Source: Chlorella sorokiniana (Eukaryota > Chlorophyta > Trebouxiophyceae > Chlorellales > Chlorellaceae). Taken from it: 64,000 nt of DNA. How positions within the stretch are numbered: the first letter of the stretch is position 1; each line of letters opens with the position of its first letter. The stretch spans positions 806,001-870,000 of the forward strand of contig CP084614.1 in NCBI GenBank assembly GCA_025917655.1, in the 5' to 3' direction. Shown one piece after another: positions 12,062 through 23,893 of this stretch. Under the pieces are notes generated by a model that saw only the letters and a list, made by a program, of their open reading frames with translations, had not been told where the DNA came from and ran no database searches. The translations under genes and the position numbers were made by a program.

Positions 12062-13968
12062 TCACCACATCATCGGAGTGGTGGTTGGCGGCAGCATGGA
12101 CCAATCGCCAAGCGCCTGCTGGCCCGCCGCTGTCGCCATCATTGCGGCGGCGGCCGCCATGCTGATCGAGTCATCGCTGCCATCGCTGTGGGTGCGGCTG
12201 CCATTGGCCCGGGCGCTGTCGCTTGCCCGGCACCCCTGCACCAGAACCTGCATGATCTTGTCGCCAGCTCGCATGCCGTTGAGGGCTTGCCGGGCACGCT
12301 CTGCAGCAGCAGCATCTGCATAGTTGACAAACCTGGAAGCAAGGGGGGCAGGCGGTCGGGTTCACAACAGCACTTTTGGACAGCAAGGCGACCAGCCAAG
12401 AGGCGCAACAAGCGCAGCAGCAGCACCGCTCACCCCGTGCCGGCGCATTGGCCTGTAGCATCGTCGACGAGGAGGCGCAGCGCGACCACAGCGCCGTACC
12501 GCGAGAAGTTCTCGTACAGCCACAGGCGGTCGGCCCCGAGGGGATGCCCTGCACGCAGATGCTGGACAGCACCTGCGGCTGGTACGGCTGCGCCAACAGC
12601 GGCAGCTGCGGCCGCAGAGCCATCTGGTGCAGGCCGCCCAGGCCGAGCGCCGACAGCGCCTGCTGCAGCTGGTCGGGCTGCAGGGCCCCACTGGGTGCCC
12701 CAGGCCGCATCCCCGTGCCGCCGGTCAGGCGCTGCAGGCTCTTGGCCTCGCGCCGTGTCAGGCGTGCAGTCTTCTCTGCCGCCGACTCAGCAAAGCGCAC
12801 GATCAGGGATTGCATGGCGCCCGGTGCTGTGCTGTTGTTGAGGGCGGCGATTGCTCGCTCGGCGGCCTCAACCGACGCCATGCGCACGAGCGCGCTGGCG
12901 CCCGAAACTGGTCCAGACAGGGAAAGAGCTTCAAGTCCAGCACAGCGCCGTGCACCTCAAACATCTGCTGCACGTCCTGCACGCTGTAGCCTGCCGGCAG
13001 ATGCTTCACATAGCAGCTGTCCGAGGGCGTCAGGCCGGAAGGCGCCGGCGTGGTGGGCGGGCCTGTGGGGCATGGAGGGCGGCAGGGAGGGTGCGCAGAC
13101 CGCGGCAAGCAAACGCAGGTGTGCAATCCACAAAAATTCAGATCGATTCATAGCCAGCGCGATTCACACCCTGTCTGCTGCTCAGCCTGCGCTGACCCAG
13201 CCAAGCAACCCATCAGCGTGATGCTGCGGCTGATCAGCAAGGTACCAGAACCTGCGCTGCACCTGCGTCAGCGTCAGCAAACTTGACTTGCAGGCTGTGC
13301 CCCAGCACCGACGTCCCATCAAGCATGGCAATGGCTGCCTGGGCCTCGGCCACCGTGCCGTAGCGAACAAAGCCGTACCTGCAGAGCGAGGAACACGAAA
13401 GTGCACCAACGCTTGCAGGTTTCAAGGGTCTGGTGCGCACGGCCAGGGGCTACACCTAGATGTACCTTGCAACCAGCCAGCCGGCTGTCCTGCCAGGTGA
13501 AGCATGCTGGCTGGTGGGAGCAGCCAGGGACAGGCTCACCCAAGACTGTGCTTGGTCACGGAGTGGCGCACCAGGCGCAAGCTGGTGAGAGCGCCAAACT
13601 GCCCAAAGATGGAGGTGATTTCGTTCTCGCCCCACTGCAGCGGCAGGCCCCTGGAAGAGGACAGAGCAAGGTCTGTTTGTGAGTCTATCGCAGAACGGGT
13701 TGTTCGTGGAGGGGCATTGAAAATTCCTTCAAGGGGGTTGAGTGGTTGGCGGGCGGGGTTGGCGGCGGCTGGTCGGCAGGCGGCTGGCGACCCCAGGCCC
13801 TGTACGCCACCTTACAAACACGTTTGGATGGACGGTGCCGGCACTGGTGCCGCTGCCAAAGGACTGCAGAGCGCCGGCTGCGGAGAGGGACGCCAGCGAC
13901 TCGCTGCCCGTAGGGCTACACTCGCCGCTGCAGCCTGCAGGCCTTCCTCCCAATGACAGCGCGCCCAT
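12062..13968 (-). CDS. Three-RRM RNA-binding protein (ELAV/CELF-like layout)
   Basis: Three RNA-recognition motifs can be read through introns. RRM1: VRGLPLQWGENEITSIFGQF, joined after an intron to YGFVRYGTVAEAQAAIAMLD (about 13250-13660). RRM2: CYVKHLPAGYSVQDVQQMF through MASVEAAERAIAALNN (about 12830-13020). RRM3: ICVQGIPSG through FVNYADAAAAERARQALNGM (about 12265-12590). RNP1-like aromatic positions are present in RRM1 and RRM3. The likely start is the ATG at 13968 (MGALSLGGRPAG); an in-frame ATG at 14082 would add 38 residues. The protein ends MMW at the TGA at 12062. RRM3 is split by a one-base slip at the run 12534-12537. Two close RRMs and a separate third resemble ELAV and CELF/Bruno proteins, suggesting mRNA stability, splicing or translation control; the exact family is not certain. 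Confidence 0.8.
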
Positions 13969-16170
13969 CGGGCCCAAAACGCTGGCCTGGGCAGCCAGCG
14001 CAGAGAGAGGACCAAGCTGCCAGTACAGTGATAACGATGGAAGCCCTAGAGAAAGGTGAACACGATGATAAGAATGCTTCAAGTGTGGAAAAAGAGAGGG
14101 AGGAGGTAAAAACCGAAAGTGCTGGACGACGGGCCACTCCGCGAGCGCTGCCTGCCGCGAACCTTGCCCTAAACAGCCTTTGCACTGTGCACAACAAGTC
14201 TTACTGCTGCGGCAAGGAGCACGTTATCCATTGAAAGTGTCGCTTGCTTTGTTTTGCATGACGGGAGCATGCGCCGGTCGCAACAAACTCCGTCCATGCA
14301 CCGCACAGTTTCTGACAAAAAAATATAACGGAATAACGTGAGGCCGTGTTTCGTCAGAAATATGGCAAGGCGGAGGTCAGGGGTTGAAGACCATGTGGTC
14401 TGTGCAGCAGCGGCGGGGTCGACGCACTGCGTAGCGGCAGCGTGCCTTCATGACAGCTGACAGCCATATGGAGCCATCAACGTGCAGAGGTTCGAATTGC
14501 CATGCATGCACTTTGCTTGCAAAATAACTGTTGCCTTGACAAAGCCTTAGCAATGCTGCGTGTGGGTGCGCTGCAGCTCGCCTTTTCGGCGCGGCTGAGC
14601 ATTGACATTTGCCTCCGCGAGCTGCCCCTAAACTAAATTCATCATTTGCGCTTATTGCATGGGACCAAACGCATGCATTCACACCCTGCCGGCATGAAGG
14701 CACTCATCCTGCTCATCCCTTTGTGCACTCTCCATCTCTGTTGGGGCAGGGATCTGGCACAAGCGCAGGCGCGTAGCATGGTTTGTTTGGGTGCCATTCG
14801 CAGCAGTGCTGCAGCAGGCCAGGCACTTGCTTATTTTCAGACAAGCTCAGCGCTCTTCCAAGGCTCCGCTTAGCTCTGCTTACCTCTGCATTGTCAGTCA
14901 CCTTCTTCCCTCATCCATTCCCACTGCAGAGCGCCCCAGCATTCATGATCGCCTCAGGAACCTTTCCTGCTTCTGAGCCGGTGCCTTCCAAGCACCGCTG
15001 CTGCCACCAGTCTCCGCTCCCCCATCTGTCGAGGGCCGCCGCCTGCGCCGCCTGCAACAGGTATTTTGCAGATCGAGGAGACACACCAAGCCCTGAGAAA
15101 AGCCTCAGAGCTGTTGCCTTTGGTTGTGTTTCTTCCAAGCAGGAGCCGGATGGGAGGCTTGCATCTGCTCCCCGGATGGAGGATGCTGCTTTTCAGGAGA
15201 GTCGGGCCAGGCCAACACCTGGCGTGCCTGGCGGAGCAGCACCCATCGGCACTGGTCGCCGCCTGCACCAGGTGAAGCCCTTTCGCAAAGAACAGCATGC
15301 TTCTGTTGCTATGGCTCAGTACTCATCGATCCTCATGGCACTTGGGGCACTGCACCTGCAGACCACATTTCTGGTCACAGCACCATAATGGCATGGAGTC
15401 TTCGACTGCACGCCGGCGGCGCGTTGTTATGAAACTCGTGCCTCTGAGCCACGGCGCCTGCCACATCCCATACCAGCAACAGCTGTGTTTCGTAGTCAGT
15501 GGATATTGAACTCACCTGGATGTAGGCAAACATAGCGATCTCCCTTGGGATGGTGCTGCTGGGCAGCAGGTGGGCGAGTGCCGCCGCAACCGGCCCTCTT
15601 CATCTTGTGGCCTCAGGCCGTGCCCAGAGCTTGATTTCTTTCTAATCGACGGGGCTGCGATTCTGCTGCTACTGAGCGGCAACAGCGCATCGCTGCAAGG
15701 GATTGGTAGGCTGGCTGTCAAAAACTTGAGTTGCAAAAATGGCTGATCGGCCAAGCGTTGTTTCCGTTGATGGGACGAACGCGTTAAAATGTTGCAGCGC
15801 TAACGAATTCGCCAGCCTGCTTTCAACGAAGAGAGGGGCAGTACGTACCGTAGGCGTGCGTTGTCACTCTCAATCCTTCATCCGACGCACGGCTGACATT
15901 CAAGGCCCTCAGAACAATGCCAACAGCCTCCATCTTGCACAGTGTTGGGTTGGTGGGACTGCCGCAGTCTCGTGTGCCTTTTAGCGCCTCCCATACCTGC
16001 GTACATCGACTGAAAAGCCGTTTGCAAAAGATTGGGGGATCCTCACAATTGTTTGTGGGCGGCAGCAAGCAGGCAAGTTTAAGGCCGCCACCGGTGGGCT
16101 TACTGTGAAGTGAAAAGGCGCAGACGTTGCAGACCTCTTCTGCTGAGGGTTGAACCTTGTCCTGCTGCTC
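13969..16170. other. Long gene-poor interval with weak coding signals
   Basis: About 2.2 kb, the lower-GC part being 14240-14650 (with a short A/T-rich patch near 14318-14340). On the plus strand at 14930-15390 there are acceptor-like sites (CCCACTGCAG near 14930; TTTTGCAG near 15071) and open frames, one of them Leu-rich (HLLPGWRMLLFRRVGPG). None shows a domain I recognise, so I do not call a gene. The rest should contain the promoter of the RRM gene (-) and that of the SnoaL/lipocalin gene (+). Confidence 0.35.
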
Positions 16171-17731
16171 ATGCAGCAGTTGCATGCTGTATCCAGGCGG
16201 CTGCATGTGGGTCCACCGGCAGCCCTGCCGGGCTCTGCAGCCGGGCGTCAGGTGGCGTCATTCCTGGACGCCTTCAACGCTCGCTCCCTTGATGCCATGC
16301 TGGCGTGCCTGTCACCTGCATGCGTTTACCACAACCTGGCCTACCAAGATCCTTTCAGCGGCAAGCAGGTGCAAAATGAGATGGTAACCACTTCTGCATT
16401 CGCTTGCATGCGCCGCAATGACCTGCAGCACGGATGCGTGCAGGCGGTGCAAGCCCTGTTGACGTCGCTGATGCATGGCGCCCCCTCCGGCTGGCGGCTG
16501 GTTCTGGACGACGCGACAGGGGATGCGCGCTCCGCTTCTGTCGTGTTTCACTTCCAAGACGGCTCTGGCCGACGCGTGCCACTGAGCAGCGGCATGGCCT
16601 TCTATTCCGTGGACGAGGTGCAGCCCAGGGCACATGCTGCCCCCTCCTTCTGGCTTGCTGCCCTGCGCCGCACCCATGCAGACACATCGTGCACGCTGCA
16701 TGCTTGCCCACCCCGGTCCCTCGATTTCCTGCAGGCTGGCTTGATTTGCCGCATCGTAGAGTCGAGCGAGCAGGTGCTCAAGGTGCCCCAAGGCGCCGTG
16801 CCCCTCATAGGCGCCGCTGCGCCCATCCTCGACGCCCTGAGCAGCACCCCCTTGGCGCCCTGGTGCCAGGGCTGGCTGCGGCGCCCGCCACGCCGCCAGC
16901 ACCCCCTCCTTCATGGGTGGGCAGGCAGCGGCTGGCAGCAGCAGCAGCGCGGGCAGCGCAGCATTGCTCCGCTCCCAGGGCCAGCCGAGTGCAGCAGGCT
17001 CGCCTCCTGCAGCGACAGGCACAGCAGCGTTGAGCAGCATCCAGGGCGCACCCGCGTCATCCCCTGACCGATCCAGCAGCAGCAGCAGCATTCCAGCGCT
17101 TGCCAGCCTGGCAGGGGTGTGGATCAAGGACGCGGAGGCATCAGACATGGCCAGCTACGGCCGGGCATGCGATCTGCTTGGCCTGTCTGGGCTGCAGAAG
17201 ACCACAGCCATGCAGCTGATTGAGGGGCTGGAAGTTGAGCAGGCGGGGAATGTCGTGGCGGTGCGCTTCCTGACAGGTGTGCGTGGGAGCTGGGGCTGGA
17301 ATGGCCATCATCCTGTGTTTGCGTGGTTGTCTCGACTGGCATGCTCCCGTGCATGCTCACCTGCATCACGCTGCCTGCTGCGCCCCAACCCAACCCACGT
17401 GCGCGCAGTCGTCCCATTCTTCAAGGTGACGGAGCGGTACACCCTTGACGGCGATGTGAGCCAGCCCAGGCGCGACCTGCGGCCTGGGCGTCAGCAAGCA
17501 GCGGCAGAGGCAACGCCCGACGGCGGGCTGGAGGTGCGGCTCAGCTGGGGCGAGCCCAACCGTGGCAGCATACACGAAGCGTACCGCGTGCAGGGCTCCA
17601 GCCTGGTCTGCCTGTCAACCGTCGCGGTTGCAGCCGGCAGCGTCACAACGCGCACGGTGTACCATAGGAGCAGCAGCTGGCGGCCTCGCTTTAGGTGGAA
17701 CCCCTTCAGTCTGGGCGGCATTGCTCAGTGA
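16171..17731 (+). CDS. SnoaL/NTF2-like domain joined to a lipocalin/FABP-like domain
   Basis: The N-terminal half is an NTF2/SnoaL-like fold: VASFLDAFNARSLDAMLACL, YHNLAYQDPFSGKQ, then after an intron VQALLTSLMHGAPSGWRLVL, then SASVVFHFQDGSGRRVPLSS, then after a second intron AGLICRIVESSEQVLKVPQG. An Ala/Ser/Pro linker follows (about 16840-17090). The C-terminal half (about 17095-17731) starts SLAGVWIKDAEASDM and has alternating strands (VVPFFKVTERYTLDGD, LEVRLSWGEPNRGSIHEAYR), as in a lipocalin or fatty-acid-binding-like barrel. Introns are near 16367-16440, 16618-16734 and 17277-17408. The start is the ATG at 16171 (MQQLHAVSRRLHVG), whose Arg/Ala-rich, acid-poor start could be an organelle-targeting sequence. 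The stop is at 17729-17731. A small-hydrophobe-binding or cyclase-like role is only inference. Sharing of one frame by both halves depends on exon joins I cannot confirm. Confidence 0.6.
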
Positions 17732-18393
17732 TGGTGGGAATCAGTCAACCCACACAAGGGAGCGTTTCCGCAACAGCATTCCTGTCAGAGCAATGAATGT
17801 CTAATAGCTGAAATCCTAGGCCAAGGCTAAACACAGGGAGAAACAGGCGCCCAGCGCAGTGGGTCACAGTCTGGGTGCACGTTGTGGAATTGGCGGGTGG
17901 CGCACGGCGGTGCACTGCCGCTTTGCTGGCGCCATGGTCACCGTACGGCTTGATAGTGCATTTGCACAAGACACTGATGCTTGATCATACAGTAAGCGGC
18001 TCTGTGCGCCGGGCACTTCTTCGATCGGCTTTGGACTGATCTGCTTGGCGTGAAGGGCTGTTGTTCGAAACATGGCAATGCATGTCATGAATCGCTTCGT
18101 CTGAAGTAGGCGGCTTGCGAGTCAGCTGCACACTCTTGGCCTCGGTAAACGCCTGCCCTTCAAGGCGAGACACTGGCTCTTGTGAGCCTTGTTGCAGTGT
18201 CTGCACGCCGCTTGAGATGATGGCGCTCCGCCTTCGACCCTCACCTGAGAACTGCTCTGTCTGCCGCCATCGCCGCCACGGCGTCGCCCTTGTCCCCTCT
18301 CAACCCCGAGTTGAATGCTTGTTTACGCTCTCACCGTTGCAGGCAGAGTTGACAAGTTGCTCCACGGCAGCAGGGCCAGTGCGGGTGGTAGCC
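17732..18393. promoter_or_regulatory. 3' untranslated region of the SnoaL/lipocalin gene and upstream region of VPS51
   Basis: About 660 bases of lower-GC, non-coding-looking DNA between two genes on the same strand. I see no recognisable element. Confidence 0.4.
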
Positions 18394-21300
18394 ATGGGCG
18401 GCGGCAGCGCGGATAAGGCCAGCAAGGTCAAGTCGCTGCTGGCCAGCTACTATGACACAGACGGCGACGCAGCGGCGCCGCCCTCCTTGCACGACTCGCC
18501 GCGGTGAGCGCCCAGGCAGGCAGCGCCGCCCTCCTTGCACAAATCACCACGCGGTTTGTTGATAGGTGCAGGCCTGTGGGGGCTCTGGGCTGATCTGCCT
18601 TTGTGCTGCTTACCGCCGTCCCCGTGCAGGCCGGCACCCCCGCCCTCCCGCCCTCGGCAGCGGCACAGCGCTCGCTGGCGCCGCAGCTGGCGGGCGCGGG
18701 TGGCAGCCGAGACCGCCTGGACGCCGCTGCACTGAACGCCTCGTACTTTGATGCCGACGCGTACCTGCGGCGCATGCTGCGTGAGGCGCGGCTGGCTGAG
18801 CTGGCTGCGCGGCAGCGCGACATGGCGGCGGAGGTGGGCAGCCTGGACAGCGACATGCAGGTGCGTGGTGGTGGGGGTGCTTCTGTTACGGCGCGCGTGT
18901 GTGTGTGTGTGTGTGTGTGTGTGTTGGCGGGCTGCCAGCACACGTGTGCCAGCCACCCCTTGGGTCCTCCACCCACCCACCCGCCGCCCCCGCCCCCAGA
19001 TGCTGGTGTACGAGAACTACAACAAGTTCATCACCGCCACCGACACCATCAAGCTCATGAGCGCGTCCATGGAGGGCATGGACGAGCGCATGGCCAAGCT
19101 GCGCTCGCTCATAGGTGGGGTGCATGTCGGCGGGGGCAAGCGCTGGCAGCCGCGCGCGCCGGTGGCTGGCCGGCAGCCTGTGCCCGGCGCGCTTGCAGCC
19201 GCCGCGTGGTCAGGGCTCCATGCTGCCCAACCCAACGGCGCGTGCTGGCCCCTGCCCGCCCCTCTTCACGTGTTGGTTTCTGTTGCAGACGGCGTGGTGG
19301 CCGCCAGCAACGCGGTCAACGGCAAGCTGGAGCGGCGTCAGGAGGAGATCGAGGAGCTGAACGCGGTGCGCAGCCTGCTGCACAAGCTGCAGGGCGTGTT
19401 TGACCTGCCGCGCAGGCTGCGGGCCGCCATCGAGCGCGAGGCGTTCGAGGTGGCGGCAGACGCGTATGCAGACGCAGCGCCGCTGCTCAAGCAGTACGGC
19501 CACAAGGTGGGTGGCTGGCTGGTGTGTGTCGGGTGGGGCAGGCTCTGGGTTGGGCACGTGACTGAGAGCAGCAGCTTCCCGGCACCGTGTGTCACGGTGT
19601 TGACGTGCGGCACGCAAGGAACCTTCCCAGCGTGTCGGCGGTGTTCCGTCACGAGCGCGCGCCGCCCTGGCCCACCCGCGCAGGGCGCCTTCAAGCGCGT
19701 GGCTGCCGAGGTGGAGGGCTGCGGGCGGGAGCTGGCGGGCATCCTGCGCCGCCGCCTGCTGGCGCAGCCCGACCAGGCGGCCGAGTGCATCCAGATGATT
19801 GCCAAGCTGGGGGAGCCCACAGAGAGCCTGCAGGTGGGGGTCGCGCCTGCCGGCCGCCGTGCGCGCGCCCGTGTGAAGCTGTGCTGTGCAGCATCCCTGC
19901 CGTGCTGCCAAGTTGTCATTTTTTAAGGGAGTTGCCGCGTGTCGCTGCCCGCCCCACGTCTCGCTTCAGGAGGACTTTTTGGAGTGCAAGCGCCAGCGCC
20001 TGCAGGGCCTGCTGGCGGCGGCGGGGCTGATGCTGAAGACGCTGGCGGCGGAGCAGGGCCTGCTGGAGGCGGCGGGTGAGCCGGGCACCCCCAACTGGAG
20101 CGCGTGCTGGGGATGAGCGCGTGCTGGCGGCAGCAGGGCGTGCATGCTGGACCATGCACGGCGGCAGCATGAGCCCCAGGCGAAGAGCCACCCTCCCACC
20201 CTGCACCCACCCGTGTCTCCCCTTTTACAGAGGTGGGCGGCGCCGACGAGGCCCTGCGCCGCAAGATGCTGGCCATGTTCCCGGCGGAGACAGACGGCGC
20301 CCCCCTCCCTGCACGACGTGGTGGTACAGCTGGACGGGCGGTTCATCACAGAGATCACCCACACTGCGGCCCTGTTTGCGCAGCTGTTTCCGCCCGGGGG
20401 CGCAAGCGCCTGGTCAAGGTAGGCCGGGGGAGGCCGTGCAAGCTGCAGCAGGGCTGTCTTAAAAGCTTCTGACGCTTGCGTGAAGCCTTCATGCTTGCTG
20501 TTGCTGGTTGTGAAGCTGCTGCGTTGCCGACATGCTGACCAAACGCTGCGCCCCCCGCCCCAAACACACACAGATGTGCCGCGACTGCTTTGCGCGCTAC
20601 CTCAAGCTCACTCGCCGCGCGCTCTCCGATGCGTCCGCCATCGCGGCGGCCGCGGCAGCCGGCATCACGGCCGGCGGGCAGCCGCTGCAGCCGCTGCATG
20701 AGCTGGTCGAGGCGGCGGGGCGGGGCGCAGGCGGGGAGGGCGGCGCCGTCGCAGACAGCGTGGCCTCTGGTGCGACGCTGCCCACCCTTGCAATTCTGAT
20801 GGCGGCGGCGGGCTTTCTTGGTGCTCCTGTTGCGCACCCAGCATGCAGTGCAGTTGGGACTTTCTCCACAGCTACAGCAGCTGCTGAGGAATCGTTGCCA
20901 CTCCGCACCCTTTCTGCCTTTGGCGCACTGCCGTGACTGGGCCAAGCCACTGTTTGCCTGCCACCCTTCCCCTTTCCCCTCCTTCCCTGCCCGCCAGACT
21001 GGGGCGCGGGGGGCTGCTGCGGGGGCTGTACGTGGTGAAGACCGACCTGGTGCGCCTGGACAGCCTGCTGCCGGAGCTGTGCCCGCGCGACCGCGGCGGC
21101 GAGCTGGTGGAGCACACGCTGCGCCAGCACGTGTCGCTGTGCTTCGCCGCGCTGGAGCGCCGCCTGCTGGGCGTCGTGGAGCAGCTGGGGCGGGCGCTGG
21201 GGGAGGCGGGGCGGCGCGCGACGCCGACGCCAAGCGACGCCTGCTGGCGGGGGGCTGGCGGCGCTGCAAACGCTGATGGTGGCGGGGCTGGAGCGCCTGC

Positions 21301-23293
21301 TGCGCAGGTGGGGCGGGGTTGCGCGAGCTGCCGGGCTGCTGGCGCCGCCGGACCAGCCGTGGCCGCGCAGCACGGAAGGGCGGCACGTCTTGCAGAGGAG
21401 CGCTGCCCCGCCGTCTCCCCCCCGCTGCTGTGCTCGCCCTGTGCGCTGCTGCCGAGGCCACACCATCTTTCCACCCCTTCTTCCCCGCAGCCTCAAGGAG
21501 TTCGAGCGGCAGCCGTGGGTGCTGGCGGGGTGGGCCGAGGTGTTTGTCAGCTCGGTGCACGGCCAGGTGTCCAACCTCTTCCTCTCCACCTGCCAGCAGC
21601 TGCTGGCGGCGGCGCGCGTCGCCCCCCCGCCTCCCTCACCGCCGCCGTGGTCAGCAGCGCACGCAGCTCGGTGGAGTCGGCGGCGCCGTTTGCGGCGGTG
21701 CAGCGGCGCGCCACCCCGCCGCCCCGGCCGTGGGCAGCGGGCCCGCCCAGGGGAGCGACGCCGGGCGCAGCCGCCCCCGCGCTGCTGCTGCTGCTGTGCA
21801 GGCTGTGCAGCTTTGCCGAGCAGGAGGCGGTGGGGTCGGCTCTGGTGCTGCTGCAGCAGCTGCACCCGGAGCGGCTGCTGTCGGGGGAGGAGCTGCCGGC
21901 CTTCCTGCCCACGGAGCTGGGGCGCCAGCTGGCGGCCGCCGCGGGCGCCCTGCTGCACGCCTACGTGCAGGCGCACGGCGCCCGCTGGCCGCGGCGGTGG
22001 AGGCCGCCACGCTGGGCGGCGAGTGGGTGGGGGTCAAGGAGGCGAGGGCGCCACGGCCCATCTGCGACGACATGCTGGCCAGGGTGGCAGGTGGGCCAGG
22101 GGCGGAGGCATGGGCGGCGGCTGGGGCGGTGCCGCGACAGCCAGCCCACTCGCAAGCATGCTTCTGCGGCGGCCCTCGTGTCCCTGCGTGCACCAGTCGT
22201 GCTTCATCCGCGATGGTGCACAGTTCATGATTTGCGGCTGGTGCACAGTTCATCTGGGCGGTCGCAGGGCGGGCCCCTCCACCCCACCCAAACCACGTCC
22301 GGCCCTCCTCCCCTCGAAAACATCTCCCCATCTCCACCCCCCCCCACCACCACCACCACACCCACCCACCCACACCCCTACAGAGGTGGACCTGGAGGCT
22401 TCCTTCCTGCTGGACGACCGCGGCGGCGCACCACCCAGCGGCCGCCTGTCCAGCATGCACTCGCGCGGCGCCAGCACCGGCAGCGCCGCCTCCCGGGACG
22501 GCTCCCAGGCGGCGCACTCGCGGGGGGGGCAGCCGCGGCGGCGGGCTGGATGCGCAGGGCGCCTACGTGGAGGCCTCGGTGTCGCGCATGCTGGCGGGGC
22601 GGGACAGGTGTGCGGCCCCTGCCCCGCTGGCTGGCCGGCAGCGCTCATTTGGAGGCCTTTGTGCCGGAGCTGTGGGTTGTGCTGAGAGACAGTTGGGGGC
22701 AACAACCAGCCCCTGCCGCGGACCGCAGCACCCCGTCTTGAAAAGCGTGCTGCCTGCTGCAGGCCAACGTACGGCGGCGGGCTGGAGGCCACGCGGCCCA
22801 GCATCAGCGCCGCCCTGCTGGCGCACGCTCTGCGCGCCATGGTGGCGCGCTGCGGCAGCAGGCCCTGGGCCGCGCCGCCTTCCAGCAGGTCCAGCTGGAC
22901 GTTCACTACCTGCGGCCGGAGGTGCGCTGCGCGCCGTGCTGCTGCTGCTGCCGCGCTGGACGGCGTGCACTTGGCACCTGGTTTTCGGGGGAGGTTGCGT
23001 GCGGTGAGGGTGCTTGAGCCGCCCACGCAGCGGAAGCTGTGGCACCGCAGCCTTGAGCCAGAGTGTGACCACCACCACCTCCGCACCCCGCCCCTTGGCC
23101 TCTGCAGCTACAGCGCTGGGTGGCAGGCAGCGCGGACGGGCCGGCCGTGGTGCAGCTGCTGGACGAGCTGATGGCGGTGGCAATGGAGCGGTGCCGCGAG
23201 CCGCTCCTGCTGGAAAGCGCGGTCATGGACCGCCTGCTAATGGCCAGCGCCGGGGCCTCGCGGCAGCAGCACCAGTCCCTCTCCTTGCTGTAG
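18394..23293 (+). CDS. VPS51: VPS51, subunit of the GARP/EARP tethering complexes
   Basis: Vps51 links the GARP and EARP complexes to SNAREs for endosome-to-Golgi retrograde and recycling traffic. The N-terminus reads MGGGSADKASKVKSLLASYY, as in plant and animal Vps51. It is followed by ASYFDADAYLRRMLREARLA, VGSLDSDMQMLVYENYNKFI and ATDTIKLMSASMEGMDERMA (18740-19113), the signature coiled-coil/helical start of the family. Next come ERRQEEIEELNAVRSLLHKL and FEVAADAYADAAPLLKQYG, then LGEPTESLQEDFLECKRQRL, a long helical body, and a C-terminus ending LLMASAGASRQQHQSLSLL at the TAG at 23291-23293. The start is the ATG at 18394, just before the exon ending SLHDSPR with donor GTGAGC. There are at least ten introns; the one at about 18859-18999 holds a (GT)n tract. 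Several exons in the second half change frame at G/C runs. Confidence 0.9.
18896..18923. repeat. (GT)n microsatellite in a VPS51 intron
   Basis: An almost pure GT dinucleotide tract of roughly 26 bases lies inside the intron between the DSDMQ and MLVYENY exons. It is a simple-sequence repeat, probably length-variable, with no coding role. Confidence 0.9.
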
Positions 23294-23893
23294 CCGGCTC
23301 TCACGGGTGTGTAAGCCGGGCGACACGACACCCCTGCTGGCCTCATCGCGTCAGTGTAGTCAGCAAGGCAGTGCACACGCAGGTGTATCCCCGCTGGATG
23401 CGGAAACAGCCGACGCTCCCGGGGCCAGCGCCTTGAGCATTCCGCGTCAGGCTGGCGTCAAGTTTGTGGGCGTCAGCCGCTTCTGTGTTGCTCAATTCAG
23501 GTTCACAGTCACAGTTCCTGACCGACTCAAGGCATGCACCCTTCAATCCAGGAGCTGTCACCCCGATGCGCCCCGCTCAGACCGCGGCCCTTGCGTGCGT
23601 CCCCCCAACAGCGGCGGGTGTTCAGCTGTCTGCCTCCACGACCTGCTGAACTGGATCACCAGCTGCCTCTTCATGGGGAGGGGGCGCATCATTGGTTCCC
23701 TGTTTGGGAAAAAAAACTCAAAAGGTGCTAGGGACTACAGACAATATTGGGTAGTAAATGCAGCAGAAAATTGGAATGTACACAAACAACAAAATCTGGC
23801 AAAGGCAATGCTTGGCGTGAGTCAGGCTAGATTGTTTTCGTCCGTTGTGAAAATCGAGTGGCTGCTGAGCCCTTTCCATGGGCACGGTTAGCG
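23294..23893. other. Intergenic region between convergent VPS51 and acyl-CoA synthetase genes
   Basis: About 600 bases holding both 3' untranslated regions. The part at 23700-23850 is clearly lower in GC with A-runs. No coding signal was seen. Confidence 0.5.

Noticed and set aside
14480-14500. GGTTCGAATTGCC, resembling a tRNA T-arm box
   Set aside because: No matching acceptor stem, D-arm or anticodon stem could be found around it.
14930-15390. Open plus-strand frames between acceptor-like sites, considered as a small gene
   Set aside because: No domain, no clear start and no stop/donor pattern that holds one frame; kept only as a note in the interval entry.
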